Source: Phycisphaerae bacterium (GTDB lineage Bacteria > Planctomycetota > Phycisphaerae > SM23-33). From it: a stretch of 64,000 bases of DNA. The notes under the pieces were generated by a model that had not been told where the DNA came from, made no database searches, and saw nothing but the letters and a program-made list of their open reading frames with translations. The stretch covers positions 52,748 to 116,747 of the forward strand of contig DRGC01000062.1 in assembly GCA_011050235.1 (NCBI GenBank), read 5' to 3'. Positions 7,985-16,720 of this stretch are shown one piece after another. Both the position numbers and the translations under genes were made by a program. How positions within the stretch are numbered: the stretch's first letter is position 1; every line of letters begins with the position of its first letter.

Positions 7985-9238
7985 ATGGAAGTGTGTAATC
8001 AAGCCTTCCACTTGACGGGGATTCCGCTGCGCTCCATCCCCGCAAGTGAAGGCAACGTTGGCATCCAGAGAGGATGGGATCACTCGGCCATGATGACTGC
8101 TGAAGAGTATGTAAGACAACTTGAGGCCGAGCACGACATGGACTTGCTTGATGTGGTCGGGCGGTCTGAGGAGTTCGTGGGGGCCTCCTTGGAAACCGAC
8201 AGGCTTTTCGGTGTTGACAGATCCCAACACCCAGATGGCCCCGGTCCCAGCGCAGCAGGCTATTCCTTCGTTGAGGGAACGCGCAAGGCTGCTGCCGAGT
8301 ACAGGGATGACCTCATGTCTGTGATGAAGTATTATGCCATGCTGGCTTTCTCCTCTCCAGTGTTCGGTTTCATTCCCCTGCTGGAATTCAATGCCTTCGC
8401 AACCCGAGCTCCAAATGGTGAAGCAGTTTGTGTTTTGGACAATTTCCTCTTCAACTACTTTCACTACACTTCCATTGCACTATCGGAGTGCACGATACGG
8501 GGTGAAGACGGTCCGCCACCGACGGACCAGAAGGAGGCCCTGTTGTACGGGATGTTCGCTACCTTTTGGTTCTGCGGAATGGATGATCCGGAGTGTGTCC
8601 GCTATTTGCGCTCTGAGAGAAAGAGGCCCTTCTCAGTCGATCCCGACCGCGTCTGGTTTGCTGGGTGTATGTCGGAAGCGATGCTGATCTTTGTCCTGGC
8701 GCATGAATTGGCACACCATTCCCTTGGGCATCTTAACCAACTACAGCCAAGAAAGCTCTTCCGGAAGAAAGGGGCCGAGCCGCTCTATGTCTATAGCCGT
8801 TCTCAGCAGGAGGAGTTTGCGGCTGACTCCTGCGGTCTTCGGACCTTCTTGGGATACATGCAGGGCGATGCTCCGCTGATTCGATGCCAGAAGGGGCTCG
8901 CACTGCCACACGCTGCCACCCAGTGCGCGCCGCTTCTCTTTTTCGATCTTCTTGCCATCGCAGAGGAGGCCGTGCTTCCTGCTATTATCCCAGACTGCGC
9001 GGTCTCTCGTTCCCATCCGCCAGCGCGCGATCGAGCCATTGTGGCTAGAAAAGACCTCGAAGCACGGTGTGCGTCTGACGCACTGTCCTACTACAATCAA
9101 GCGGCACTACCATTCGTCGAGGAACTGGGGGACATTGTGGTGGAAACCTTGACGCGGATGGCGGAGCAAGCGCGAGCCAGAAATCAGTGCCGACAACCGG
9201 GTGGAGGCGACGCGGAGGACCGCGCGCCTCACCCGTGA
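7985..9238 (+). CDS. Orphan HExxH zinc metallopeptidase-like protein
   Basis: 417 residues with a single zinc-protease signature FVLAHELAHHSLGHL near residue 240. A possible third ligand region is the EEFAADSCGLRTF segment about 45 residues later, the order seen in gluzincin-like peptidases. No signal peptide is seen. Hydrophobic stretches near residues 117-135 (AMLAFSSPVFGFIPLLEF) may be buried core. The start is uncertain: ATG 7985 or ATG 8090 (MMTAEEYVRQ), which begins the more protein-like part. The gene is visibly less GC-rich than its neighbours and sits among gene remnants, which suggests recent transfer. I do not recognise the family and assign no substrate. Confidence 0.6.
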   Translation: MEVCNQAFHLTGIPLRSIPASEGNVGIQRGWDHSAMMTAEEYVRQLEAEHDMDLLDVVGRSEEFVGASLETDRLFGVDRSQHPDGPGPSAAGYSFVEGTRKAAAEYRDDLMSVMKYYAMLAFSSPVFGFIPLLEFNAFATRAPNGEAVCVLDNFLFNYFHYTSIALSECTIRGEDGPPPTDQKEALLYGMFATFWFCGMDDPECVRYLRSERKRPFSVDPDRVWFAGCMSEAMLIFVLAHELAHHSLGHLNQLQPRKLFRKKGAEPLYVYSRSQQEEFAADSCGLRTFLGYMQGDAPLIRCQKGLALPHAATQCAPLLFFDLLAIAEEAVLPAIIPDCAVSRSHPPARDRAIVARKDLEARCASDALSYYNQAALPFVEELGDIVVETLTRMAEQARARNQCRQPGGGDAEDRAPHP

Positions 9239-9240
9239 CG

Positions 9241-9558
9241 TCAGCCTCTTCGCCACCACCTCTTCCTCTGCTGCCGCCAATCCGCTGGTAGGTCTTTCTG
9301 CAGTCTTCGCAGGCTCCCCCCCCCGGCTCCTTGCCGCGCAGGACGGCCTCGACGATGTCCGGCGCGAGGCTGGTCCGGGCGTAGCGTCCGGCCGACGTAG
9401 GTGCGGTCGACGCCCACAGCCTGGGCGAGGTCTTCGATGCTGGGATGTTCGCCTGACTCGAGTTGGTCCTGCCAGTGGTGGGCTTTGGCGATGGCCTCGA
9501 TGAGGGCCCGGTTGACGTTTCGCTGGGGTGTTGGCGCGGCGGGGATCCCGCCGCGGCG
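9241..9558 (-). pseudogene. Recombinase C-terminal remnant with two frameshifts
   Basis: Three reverse-strand frames in series resemble the helical C-terminal part of site-specific recombinases. The first reads NVNRALIEAIAKAHHW, HPSIEDLAQAVGVDRTYVGR; the second TSLAPDIVEAVLRGKEPG; the third SLRRLQKDLPADWRQQRKRW, ending at TGA 9241-9243. The first shift lies near 9385. The second lies in a run of nine C at about 9318-9326. An in-frame stop near 9560 cuts the 5' side, and no catalytic domain is present. The homopolymer shift alone could be a sequencing error, but the other shift and the missing N-terminus make it a pseudogene. Confidence 0.65.
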
Positions 9559-9590
9559 GATTTAGCTCTCGGTGCCTGCAATGGGTCTCT

Positions 9591-9710
9591 TCAGTTTCCA
9601 GCAGAGCGGCGGGGGGGCCGGCGGCGATTTGTCGCTGGTGCGGAGGTCTTTGGGCGTTTCTTTGATCGGCTCGCACTGGCGCTCTGCCCTCTAACGCTCT
9701 GTCGTTGCGG
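9591..9710 (-). pseudogene. Detached duplicate of the RhlE helicase 3' tail
   Basis: The reverse frame reads GQSASASRSKKRPKTSAPAT and NRRR. This nearly matches the helicase end ([24 protein letters not shown]) encoded at 10659-10764. At DNA level 9624-9710 aligns with about 10677-10764. No helicase body precedes it; it starts just after the stop of the EamA gene. The two copies thus flank the transporter gene. Confidence 0.75.
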
Positions 9711-9724
9711 CCCGCGCCGGTTGG

Positions 9725-10657
9725 TCAGGACGGCTTCCGCTCTGCGAGGCGGATGGTTTCGAGGAGGATGCAGGCGAGGATGATGCACCCGCCGATGGTG
9801 GTGCGGAGACTGATGGTCTCGGTGAACAGCAGGTACCCCCAGAAGGCGCCGTAGACCACCTGCATCAACGAGAGGATGCCAACCGTCTTGGCGCTGAGGT
9901 GTCGCAGCCCGGCGGCATAGAGCGATTGGGGCAGGGCGGTGAAGACGACACCCAGCGCTACCAGCAATCCGATGGCGCGGACGGAGTAGGGCTCGGCCGT
10001 GGTGGGGATAAAAGGCAGTAGGCACAAACACGTGATCAACGTCTGCCAGAACATCAGCGTCGAGCCGCTGTAGCCCTTGGCGTACTTGCGGATGACGATG
10101 TTTCGGGAGGCGAACAGCGCCCCCGACACCACCGCCAGCACGACGGCAATCGTGGCCGGACTGTCGAAGCTTATCCTAGGCAGCGCGATACGCACGCCGC
10201 CCAGCACGATCGCAAATGCGGCCGGGCCCTCGGAGCTTGACACGGGCAGCATGATGAGCACACCGACCAGCACGACGACAGCCAGCACGACATCCATCAG
10301 CCGGGGGCGCTTGCCGAACGCCAGAGGCTCGGCGATTGCGGTCAGCGCGGGGTAGGTGTTGAGGGCAACGATGACGACGGCGGCATCCGCCAGTTGCAAG
10401 GCAGTGAAGAGCGTTACCCAGTGGACACACATCAGCACGCCCAGCACGCCCATTACCCAATAGTCTTTGGGGCGCTTGACGCCGAGGGGGCCGCCGGTGG
10501 CCTTGAGGAAGATCGTCAGCACCGCCGCCGCGATCAGCGCGCGAAAGCACACGATGCCTTCGGGGCTCATCGCGATGCCCTTGGGGAACATCAAGGTCAG
10601 CCCCCAGAGAAAGACGGCGGAGTTGACGTGGATCAGGCTGAGCGTCTTGGGCTTCAT
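9725..10657 (-). CDS. EamA/DMT-superfamily transporter
   Basis: 310 residues with about ten predicted membrane helices in two five-helix EamA repeats. The first starts at NSAVFLWGLTLMFPKGIA and the second at AVVLAVVSGALFASRNIVIR. The repeat ends are typical: LNTYPALTAIAEPLAFGKR and LMQVVYGAFWGYLLFTETIS. Members export small metabolites or amino acids; the substrate is unknown. Its ATG overlaps the helicase TGA as TGATG, so the two genes are translationally coupled. A partial copy of the helicase tail lies right after its stop, which suggests the transporter gene arrived by duplication or insertion. Confidence 0.88.
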   Translation of the reverse strand: MKPKTLSLIHVNSAVFLWGLTLMFPKGIAMSPEGIVCFRALIAAAVLTIFLKATGGPLGVKRPKDYWVMGVLGVLMCVHWVTLFTALQLADAAVVIVALNTYPALTAIAEPLAFGKRPRLMDVVLAVVVLVGVLIMLPVSSSEGPAAFAIVLGGVRIALPRISFDSPATIAVVLAVVSGALFASRNIVIRKYAKGYSGSTLMFWQTLITCLCLLPFIPTTAEPYSVRAIGLLVALGVVFTALPQSLYAAGLRHLSAKTVGILSLMQVVYGAFWGYLLFTETISLRTTIGGCIILACILLETIRLAERKPS

Positions 10658-12027
10658 CAGCGGGGGCGTCGTCGTCGCCGATTGGTTGCCGGTGCGAAGG
10701 CCTTTGGGCGCTTCTTCGATCGGCCCGCACTGGCGCTCTGTCCCTTAGCGCTCTGTCGTTTCGGAGTGCGACGGGCGGGGCGGGGGCCTGCCGCTCGGCG
10801 CTGGCGGGCCCGTTCCATCCGCCGCAGTTGGGCCTGCTTGTCCGGGCTCTCGGCGGGCAGCCCGTCCACCAGGCCGTTGGCGGCATCGTCGGAATGGAAA
10901 GCGTGATCGAGATCTACCGGGACCCGTTTCTCGATGAGCCGCTCGATGTCGCTGAGATATTCCATTTCGTCACCGGAGCAGAAGGAGATCGCCTTGCCGT
11001 CCCGCCCGGCGCGGGCCGTCCGCCCGATCCGGTGGATGTAACTCTCAGGTTCGTTGGGCAGATCGAAATTGATCACGTGGCTTACGTCGTCCACGTCGAT
11101 CCCGCGAGCGGCGATGTCCGTCGCCACCAGCACGCGGAGCCTGCCGTTTCGGAATCCGTCCAACGCGCGGGTGCGGGCGTTCTGGCTCCGATTACCATGG
11201 ATCGCCTCGGCGGCGATATCCCTGCTCACCAACTGCTTGCAGATACGGTCGGCCCCATGCTTGGTCCGCGAGAAGACCAGGACGCGGCAGACCGTTGTAT
11301 CTCGCAGGATCGTTTCGAGGAGCTTGCGCTTGTCATCCTTATCCACGAACATGAGCGTCTGATCGACGCGTTCGGCCGTCGCCGACTGCGGCGCGACCTC
11401 GACCCGCACCGGATCGGTAAGCAGACGGTCGGCCAGTTCCGCCACAGCCGAGGGCATGGTGGCGGAGAAGAACAGGGACTGGCGCTTGGCCGGCAGGGCG
11501 TCGATGACCCGGCGCACATCGTGGATAAAGCCCATGTCGAGCATGCGGTCGGCTTCATCGAGGACAAAGTATTCCAGGTGTTTGAGGCTGATGAGCTTCT
11601 GGCCCATCAGATCGAGCAGCCGACCCGGGGTGGCCACGAGGATATCCGGCCCGCGTTTGAGGGCCTTTTCCTGGCCATGCTGGCTGACGCCGCCGAAGAT
11701 GACCGTGCTCGTCAACCGCAGATGGCGGCCGTACGTCTGAAAGCTGGCGCCAATCTGCGCCGCCAGCTCGCGGGTCGGGGTCATAATTAGCGTACGGATG
11801 CGGCGCTCGCGGCGGCCGGACTTGTGCAGCCCTTGCAGGATGGGCAGGGCAAAGGCTGCGGTCTTGCCCGTGCCGGTCTGCGCGCTGCCGAGCAGGTCGC
11901 GGCCTTTGAGAAGGTGCGGAATGCAGCGCACCTGAATGGGCGTCGGGATTTCATAGCCCTCTTCAGCTACGGCGCGGGCAAGGGGTGCGATCAGATCAAG
12001 TTCACTAAACTTCTGAAGTTCAGACAT
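10657..12027 (-). CDS. rhlE: DEAD-box ATP-dependent RNA helicase, RhlE-like
   Basis: 456 residues. The RecA-like domain 1 has the Q motif ([10 protein letters not shown]), Walker [25 protein letters not shown], the DEAD box in [13 protein letters not shown] and SAT. Domain 2 has [22 protein letters not shown] and [10 protein letters not shown]. After about residue 390 a basic Arg/Lys-rich tail of ~60 residues replaces any known RNA-binding fold. It unwinds RNA, probably in ribosome assembly or mRNA decay. Three ATGs are near (12036, 12033, 12027). AAGGAA at 12037-12042 touches the first and sits 9 bases before 12027, so I chose 12027. A GCCACC/GGTGGC hairpin lies in the leader. Confidence 0.93.
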   Translation of the reverse strand: MSELQKFSELDLIAPLARAVAEEGYEIPTPIQVRCIPHLLKGRDLLGSAQTGTGKTAAFALPILQGLHKSGRRERRIRTLIMTPTRELAAQIGASFQTYGRHLRLTSTVIFGGVSQHGQEKALKRGPDILVATPGRLLDLMGQKLISLKHLEYFVLDEADRMLDMGFIHDVRRVIDALPAKRQSLFFSATMPSAVAELADRLLTDPVRVEVAPQSATAERVDQTLMFVDKDDKRKLLETILRDTTVCRVLVFSRTKHGADRICKQLVSRDIAAEAIHGNRSQNARTRALDGFRNGRLRVLVATDIAARGIDVDDVSHVINFDLPNEPESYIHRIGRTARAGRDGKAISFCSGDEMEYLSDIERLIEKRVPVDLDHAFHSDDAANGLVDGLPAESPDKQAQLRRMERARQRRAAGPRPARRTPKRQSAKGQSASAGRSKKRPKAFAPATNRRRRRPR

Positions 12028-12574
12028 AGACATCATTTCCTTACAACAACAGTGTTAGCCACCTGTAAAAGGGTGGCGCTAAGCGAATCGGTGAATGGAG
12101 ACCAAAACGGAAGATGTTCAGGCTCGTTCAGCCGGCGGCACATCACAAGTGCCAACGCATTGACTGGAGCCCGATCCCGGGGAAGCCAGCGGGGTATTTG
12201 CTGCGGGCCAATCTCCCTAAGCGGGAGTCAGGATCCGGCCTCGCAACGAAGCCGCATTATCGCGGAACAACTCCCCACTGCAAGGGAAATTCTGAGCAGA
12301 TGGTGTGGCCGTGCTGAATATGATTGGCCTGCTGACGGTCATATGGAGGCCCACACACACAACCCGGGCCTGACCTGACGCGGCCCACACAACAGGCGGC
12401 CATCCTTCTCAAAGCGACCGCCGCCCGTTTCATTCAGAATCGCTCTAGCCGTTCGCGGCTGGTGTCTTCTGTTTTATCTAGTAGTTAAGAGAGAGGCCGA
12501 TTGTGAAGATCAAGTGGAAGAGGACAATCTTTGCGCGGAGGTCGAGGTCTGGGCGTACAAACCACCCTACAGAG
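12028..12574. other. Intergenic region between the GH39 and helicase genes
   Basis: No convincing gene on either strand. It holds the helicase ribosome-binding site (12037-12042), the leader hairpin at about 12058-12077, and an imperfect stem GGCGGCC/GACCGCC at 12395-12422. A small AGCCG-TTCG-CGGCT hairpin lies near 12448. I see no tRNA, mobile element or clear promoter pair. A long leader would suit a cold-induced helicase mRNA, but that is a guess. Confidence 0.4.
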
Positions 12575-14113
12575 CTAGGATGCCCTTCTTTTCAGCACGA
12601 TCAGTGAGACGCTGCATGGCGGCAGGGGGATTTGCCGGGTGAAGGTTTTGTCGTCGATGCGCTCGGTGGCGGCCGGTTCGAGCAGTTCGAGGGATTCTTT
12701 CGCGCGGATGGCGGCCGCCTGGTCGGGGGTGGGTTGATACGGTGAGCCCTGGGCGACCCATGCGGCGTGGGCGTTACTGTGGGCGTGGTCGATGCGATAA
12801 TGCTCGACCGTCACGTCGCCGTCAAGCGACAGATTCTCGACGGTCAACTCCACAGTCATCTCGTTTCGCTCCTCGTACGGATCGCCGCTGAAGCGCACGA
12901 GCATGACCTGCACCGAGCCGTCTTGGCTGCGGGTGGCGATGCCGCTGATCGTGCGCTCGGTTTCACTGCTCGTGAGCGAGACGCGTTGGTCGCCCAGCAT
13001 GTTCAGCAACTCATAGCCATTGACCAACGGCTGGCGGAAGCCGGAGTAGCTACTGACCAGACATCGCCCGCCGTCGAAGTCTCGGCCGTTGACGGTGTCG
13101 CGCCCGCCTGCGGGGCACCACGCCAGCACGTCGGCCTTGATGTAGCCGTAGTGGTCCTTGAGGAAGCAAATCTCGCTGACCAGCTTGCACAGGAACGCGG
13201 CCGAGTACTCGTTGTCGCGATGGACCAGCCACGGCAGCGGGCCCATGCCTCCTTCATAGCCGAGCTTGCCGCCCTCGTAGCCCGCCACCCCGCCATCGAC
13301 ATTCAGCCACCCGCCCCAACTGATGCCCCATTCGTCGACCAGCAGCGGACAATCCTTCAGCCCCGGCTGGAGGCTGATGTACTTCGACGTTTCCTGGATG
13401 TGGCCGACGATCACTTCCGGCTGGGGCCAGGGCCATTCGCGCCCCGGGTGGCCGGCGTAGCTGTGCAATGCCACGAAGTCCAGCGGCGTGCCGACCTCGC
13501 CGGTGGCGTAGTTGACCTCCTCCTGACAGTGCGTCAGGAAGCTGTGCAGAAACGGCAGCCACGCCCGCGTGGAAATGTTCGGCCCACCGACCTTGACCAT
13601 CGGCAGCGCGCGCCGGGCGCCGGCGGCGAAGTGGTCATAGATGCGGCAATAGATATCCAGGTCGATCGCCTTGGGCCCGGCGGGCTCGTTGATGCACTCC
13701 CAGTACCACGTGGCGATCTCATCGGGGCCGAACCGCTCGACGGCATAGGTGACCATTTCGCAGACGTGGTCCTGCCACTTGACCATGTCCACCGGGCCGG
13801 GGTTGCGGTCGCGGGGCAGGTGGTCGCGTTTGCGGACGGGCAGCAGCTCGCCCGGCACGCTGACGATCACAATCGGCTTGTCCCCGGCGGCCAAGATCGC
13901 CTCGGCCGTGCGATCCTGCTCCGGCCAGCTCTCCGGCCGGCCGCCCCAGATGTCGGCCCGCCAGTAACGAATGCCAACATCAGCCATGTACGTAACCAGC
14001 GGACGGTCGCCATCGGCGCTCGTCTCGATCATCGGATTGCACTGCCCAGCCCAAAACGGTTCGAGCGGACCAACGACCTTGCCTGCATCAACGCTAATTC
14101 TCATATCACTCAT
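12575..14113 (-). CDS. Glycoside hydrolase family 39-like protein
   Basis: 512 residues forming a predicted (beta/alpha)8 barrel plus a C-terminal beta-sandwich. The acid/base Glu lies in WYWECINEPAG, the Asn-Glu-Pro signature of clan GH-A. The nucleophile is likely the Glu in LLVDEWGIS. The start MRISVDAGKVVGPLEPFW resembles beta-xylosidases and alpha-L-iduronidases of family 39. No signal peptide is visible, so it would act in the cytoplasm on imported sugars. A palindromic repeat element ends 3 bases before the ATG and leaves no clear Shine-Dalgarno sequence; ATG 14104 is an alternative. The substrate is not predictable. Confidence 0.78.
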   Translation of the reverse strand: MSDMRISVDAGKVVGPLEPFWAGQCNPMIETSADGDRPLVTYMADVGIRYWRADIWGGRPESWPEQDRTAEAILAAGDKPIVIVSVPGELLPVRKRDHLPRDRNPGPVDMVKWQDHVCEMVTYAVERFGPDEIATWYWECINEPAGPKAIDLDIYCRIYDHFAAGARRALPMVKVGGPNISTRAWLPFLHSFLTHCQEEVNYATGEVGTPLDFVALHSYAGHPGREWPWPQPEVIVGHIQETSKYISLQPGLKDCPLLVDEWGISWGGWLNVDGGVAGYEGGKLGYEGGMGPLPWLVHRDNEYSAAFLCKLVSEICFLKDHYGYIKADVLAWCPAGGRDTVNGRDFDGGRCLVSSYSGFRQPLVNGYELLNMLGDQRVSLTSSETERTISGIATRSQDGSVQVMLVRFSGDPYEERNEMTVELTVENLSLDGDVTVEHYRIDHAHSNAHAAWVAQGSPYQPTPDQAAAIRAKESLELLEPAATERIDDKTFTRQIPLPPCSVSLIVLKRRAS

Positions 14114-14116
14114 TCT

Positions 14117-14239
14117 AAAATAGGGACAGACCCTATTTTTCGGCGAGGGCTAGACTGGCTTAAGCGGGGTGACGACACGATTGGCATCGACACGGATCTT
14201 CATGCAGATCACCTTTAAAATAGGGTCTGTCCCTATTTT
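14117..14239. repeat. 123-bp MITE-like element with 23-bp terminal inverted repeats
   Basis: The ends 14117-14139 and 14217-14239 are perfect reverse complements over 23 bases. Each end is itself a hairpin: AAAATAGGG, five bases, CCCTATTTT. The 77 bases between encode nothing obvious. It sits between the glycosyltransferase and the GH39 gene. I recall this AAAATAGGG/CCCTATTTT unit near REP-type Y1 transposases in other genomes, but no transposase is present here. Confidence 0.75.
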
Positions 14240-14266
14240 AAATGGGGCGGGCCCGAGGGGCCGGGC

Positions 14267-15661
14267 TCAGGCATCGGCGGTCAGGGCGGTGTAGATATCG
14301 CGCAGTTCGGCGGCGCTGTCGCGCCAGGAGAGCTTGCTGACTTCGATCTGCCCGTGCTGGCGGAGCGTTCGCTGCAGCGGCGGATGGCGCAGCACCGCCA
14401 GGATCTTGTTCGCCATCTCGTCGACGTCCCAGAAGTCCACCTTCAACACGTGCTGGAGGATCTCCGAGACGCCCGACTGCTTGGAGATGATCACGGGCAC
14501 GTTGTGGCTGAGGGCCTCCAGTGGGGCGATGCCGAACGGCTCGGAGACGCTGGGCATGACATACAGGTCGGCCATTCCGAAGACGCGGCTGACGTCGCTG
14601 CTGCGGAGAAAACCCGTGAACGTGACGTACCGCCCCAGGCGAAGGTCGGCGACCTCCTTGACGCACTGGGTGATCATGTCGCCGCTGCCGGCGATCACGA
14701 AGCGAACGTTCTTGAACTTGCCGACGACCTTCTTGGCCGCCCGCAGGAAATACTCCGGGCCCTTCTGCATGGTGACCCGGCCAAGGAACAGGACGATCTT
14801 CTCCTTGGTTGTGATCGGCCTCATCTGGAGTTTGTCGTCATTGGGGCCCTCGACGGCGTTGTAGACGACGGAGATCTTCTCCGGCCGCACGCCGTAGCGG
14901 CGCTTGCAGATCGTCCCGGTCAGATGGCTGACGCAGACGATCCGATCGGCCCCCTGCATGCCGGCCCGCTCGATGTCGTAGACGTCCTGATTGACGTTGG
15001 CGCCGGCGCGGTCGAACTCAGTGCTGTGGACGTGAACGACCAGCGGCTTGCCGGTCGCCTTGGCCACCGCAAGACCGGCCGGGAACGTCATCCAATCGTG
15101 GGCGTGGACGATGTCGAACTCTTCGTGGATCGCCAGCTGGGCCGCCAGCCGTTCGTATCGGCGGACCTGGAACATCAGATCGCGGCCGTACAGCGCCTGG
15201 GCCTGCGAATCGAAAAAGTTGTCATCGTCGTCGGCCAGTGCGGGCTGGCCCCCGAGAGTGCTCAACGCCTCGGTGACCTGCTCGGCGGACAGTTCGCCGC
15301 AGGCCTGCAGGCGGCGGATTTCGTCGACGATGCTCTGACGCGTCGCCACCGTTCCGTAGGCCTGCAGATACGCTTCGAGGCGGTGGAGTTCGACGTGCTC
15401 GAAAAGCTTCACCACCTCCTCGCTGCTGTCGTCCTGGCCGCGAGCGGTTGAGGCGCCTGGTGGGGATGCGGGGGAAGGCTTCAGGTCGGCCGGTGTGCGG
15501 AAGCTGACGTGCGCGGCCGAGTCGAGGGGAACCGGCGTCGGCAGGACGAAGCACACCTCCACGCCGAGTTCGTTCAGCCCCTTCGTCATGCCGTAACAGG
15601 CCGTCCCAAGTCCGCCGCTGATATGCGGGGGAAACTCCCAACCTAGCATGAAGACTCTCAT
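14267..15661 (-). CDS. Glycogen synthase-like glycosyltransferase (GT4/GT5, GT-B fold)
   Basis: 464 residues. The N-terminal domain starts MRVFMLGWEFPPHISGGLG, the nucleotide-sugar-binding start of starch/glycogen synthases. It has FDIVHAHDWMTFPAGLA and VVHVHSTEFDRAG. The C-terminal domain has LFLGRVTMQKGPEYFL, VIAGSGD and MPSVSEPFGIAPLEAL, the E-x7-E motif that contacts the donor. An insert at about residues 60-160 is variable and charged. The start is ATG 15661; a longer frame to 15715 lacks family residues. The likely product is alpha-glucan or another polysaccharide; the precise acceptor is unknown. Nothing nearby is obviously part of a glycogen operon. Confidence 0.85.
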   Translation of the reverse strand: MRVFMLGWEFPPHISGGLGTACYGMTKGLNELGVEVCFVLPTPVPLDSAAHVSFRTPADLKPSPASPPGASTARGQDDSSEEVVKLFEHVELHRLEAYLQAYGTVATRQSIVDEIRRLQACGELSAEQVTEALSTLGGQPALADDDDNFFDSQAQALYGRDLMFQVRRYERLAAQLAIHEEFDIVHAHDWMTFPAGLAVAKATGKPLVVHVHSTEFDRAGANVNQDVYDIERAGMQGADRIVCVSHLTGTICKRRYGVRPEKISVVYNAVEGPNDDKLQMRPITTKEKIVLFLGRVTMQKGPEYFLRAAKKVVGKFKNVRFVIAGSGDMITQCVKEVADLRLGRYVTFTGFLRSSDVSRVFGMADLYVMPSVSEPFGIAPLEALSHNVPVIISKQSGVSEILQHVLKVDFWDVDEMANKILAVLRHPPLQRTLRQHGQIEVSKLSWRDSAAELRDIYTALTADA

Positions 15662-15757
15662 CGTGTCTGCCTTGCGTCCTGCAATTGTTGATACCCCAGC
15701 CAACGGGGGCCGCATTATAGACCGCCCAGGCCCCGGCGAAAAGCCCCGGCTGCTCGC

Positions 15758-16705
15758 TCAGACCTCAAGCGTGCCGATGATATCGGTGACGGAGGCGAAG
15801 CCGTGGCTGTCGAGGTAGTCGCCGATGCCGTCGCGGATGTCCATCAGGCACCCGGGCTCGACGAACAGCGCCGTCCCGACCGCCAACCCCGTCGCCCCGG
15901 CCAGCAGGAACTCGACGGCGTCGTGGGCGTGTTGAATGCCCCCCATGCCGATGATGGGCACGCCGGCGGCCTGGGCGACCTGGGTGTAGACCTTGTGGAC
16001 CATGTAGACGGCGATGGGCCGAATCGCCGGGCCCGACAGCCCGCCGGTCCCATTGGCCAGCACGGGGCGGCGCGTGTCGATATCGACGGCCATCGCGGTG
16101 AAGGTGTTGATCATGCTCAGCGCGTCAGCCCCGGCGTCGACGGCCGCGGCGGCTATGGCGGCGATGTCGGTGACGTTCGGCGAGAGCTTAACGATCAGGA
16201 TGTTCGTGCGGCAGACCTTGCGAAGCTCGCCCGTGATCAGGCGGACCTGCTCGGGGTCCGTACCGAACTGGATTCCGCCGGCCTTAACGTTGGGGCAGGA
16301 GATGTTCAGCTCGACGCCGCGGACGATGTCGACGGATTCCAACGCGTCGGCGACGGCGAGGTAGTCGTCGACCGTCGTGCCGGCGACGTTGACGAACACC
16401 GGCAGGGCGAGTGCGGCCAGCAGGGGGACTTTCTCGGCGAGAAAGACATCCAGCCCGACGTTGGCCAGGCCGATGGCGTTGAGCATGCCGGCCCGCGTCT
16501 CGATCACCCGCTGATAGTTGTTGCCCGCTCGCGGCTTGGCCGTGATCGACTTGGTGACAAACGCCCCCAACTGCGTGAGGTCCACGAAGTCGGCGTATTC
16601 GTCGGCGTACCCGCACGTGCCGCTGGCCGTCATCAGCGGATTGGCCAGCGTCACGCCGGCGATCTCGACGCTCAGGTCAGCGGGCTGGGTCGCGTTGGAT
16701 TCCAG
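15758..16705 (-). CDS. pyrD: Dihydroorotate dehydrogenase, catalytic subunit (class 1), probable CTG start
   Basis: It oxidises dihydroorotate to orotate in pyrimidine synthesis, using FMN. Visible motifs are NPLMTASGTCGY, KSITAKPRAGN, NISCPNVKAGG with the class-1 catalytic Cys, VKLSPNVTDI, NTFTAMAVD and GMGGIQHAHDAVEFLLAGA. The expected first strand LSVEIAGVTL lies upstream of the first standard start (GTG 16654). The only well-placed start for it is CTG at 16705. It has AAGGAG 6 bases before it and lies 15 bases after the aroB stop, giving 315 residues. No pyrK-like electron-transfer subunit is in the window, so 1A or 1B is undecided. Confidence 0.9.
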   Translation of the reverse strand: MESNATQPADLSVEIAGVTLANPLMTASGTCGYADEYADFVDLTQLGAFVTKSITAKPRAGNNYQRVIETRAGMLNAIGLANVGLDVFLAEKVPLLAALALPVFVNVAGTTVDDYLAVADALESVDIVRGVELNISCPNVKAGGIQFGTDPEQVRLITGELRKVCRTNILIVKLSPNVTDIAAIAAAAVDAGADALSMINTFTAMAVDIDTRRPVLANGTGGLSGPAIRPIAVYMVHKVYTQVAQAAGVPIIGMGGIQHAHDAVEFLLAGATGLAVGTALFVEPGCLMDIRDGIGDYLDSHGFASVTDIIGTLEV

Positions 16706-16720
16706 GGCGTGCTCCTTGGC

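Noticed and set aside
12110..12330. A structured RNA or small gene in the GH39-helicase gap
   Set aside because: Small frames have no ribosome-binding site or recognisable product, and I could not build a convincing tRNA, RNase P, SRP or 6S fold by eye.
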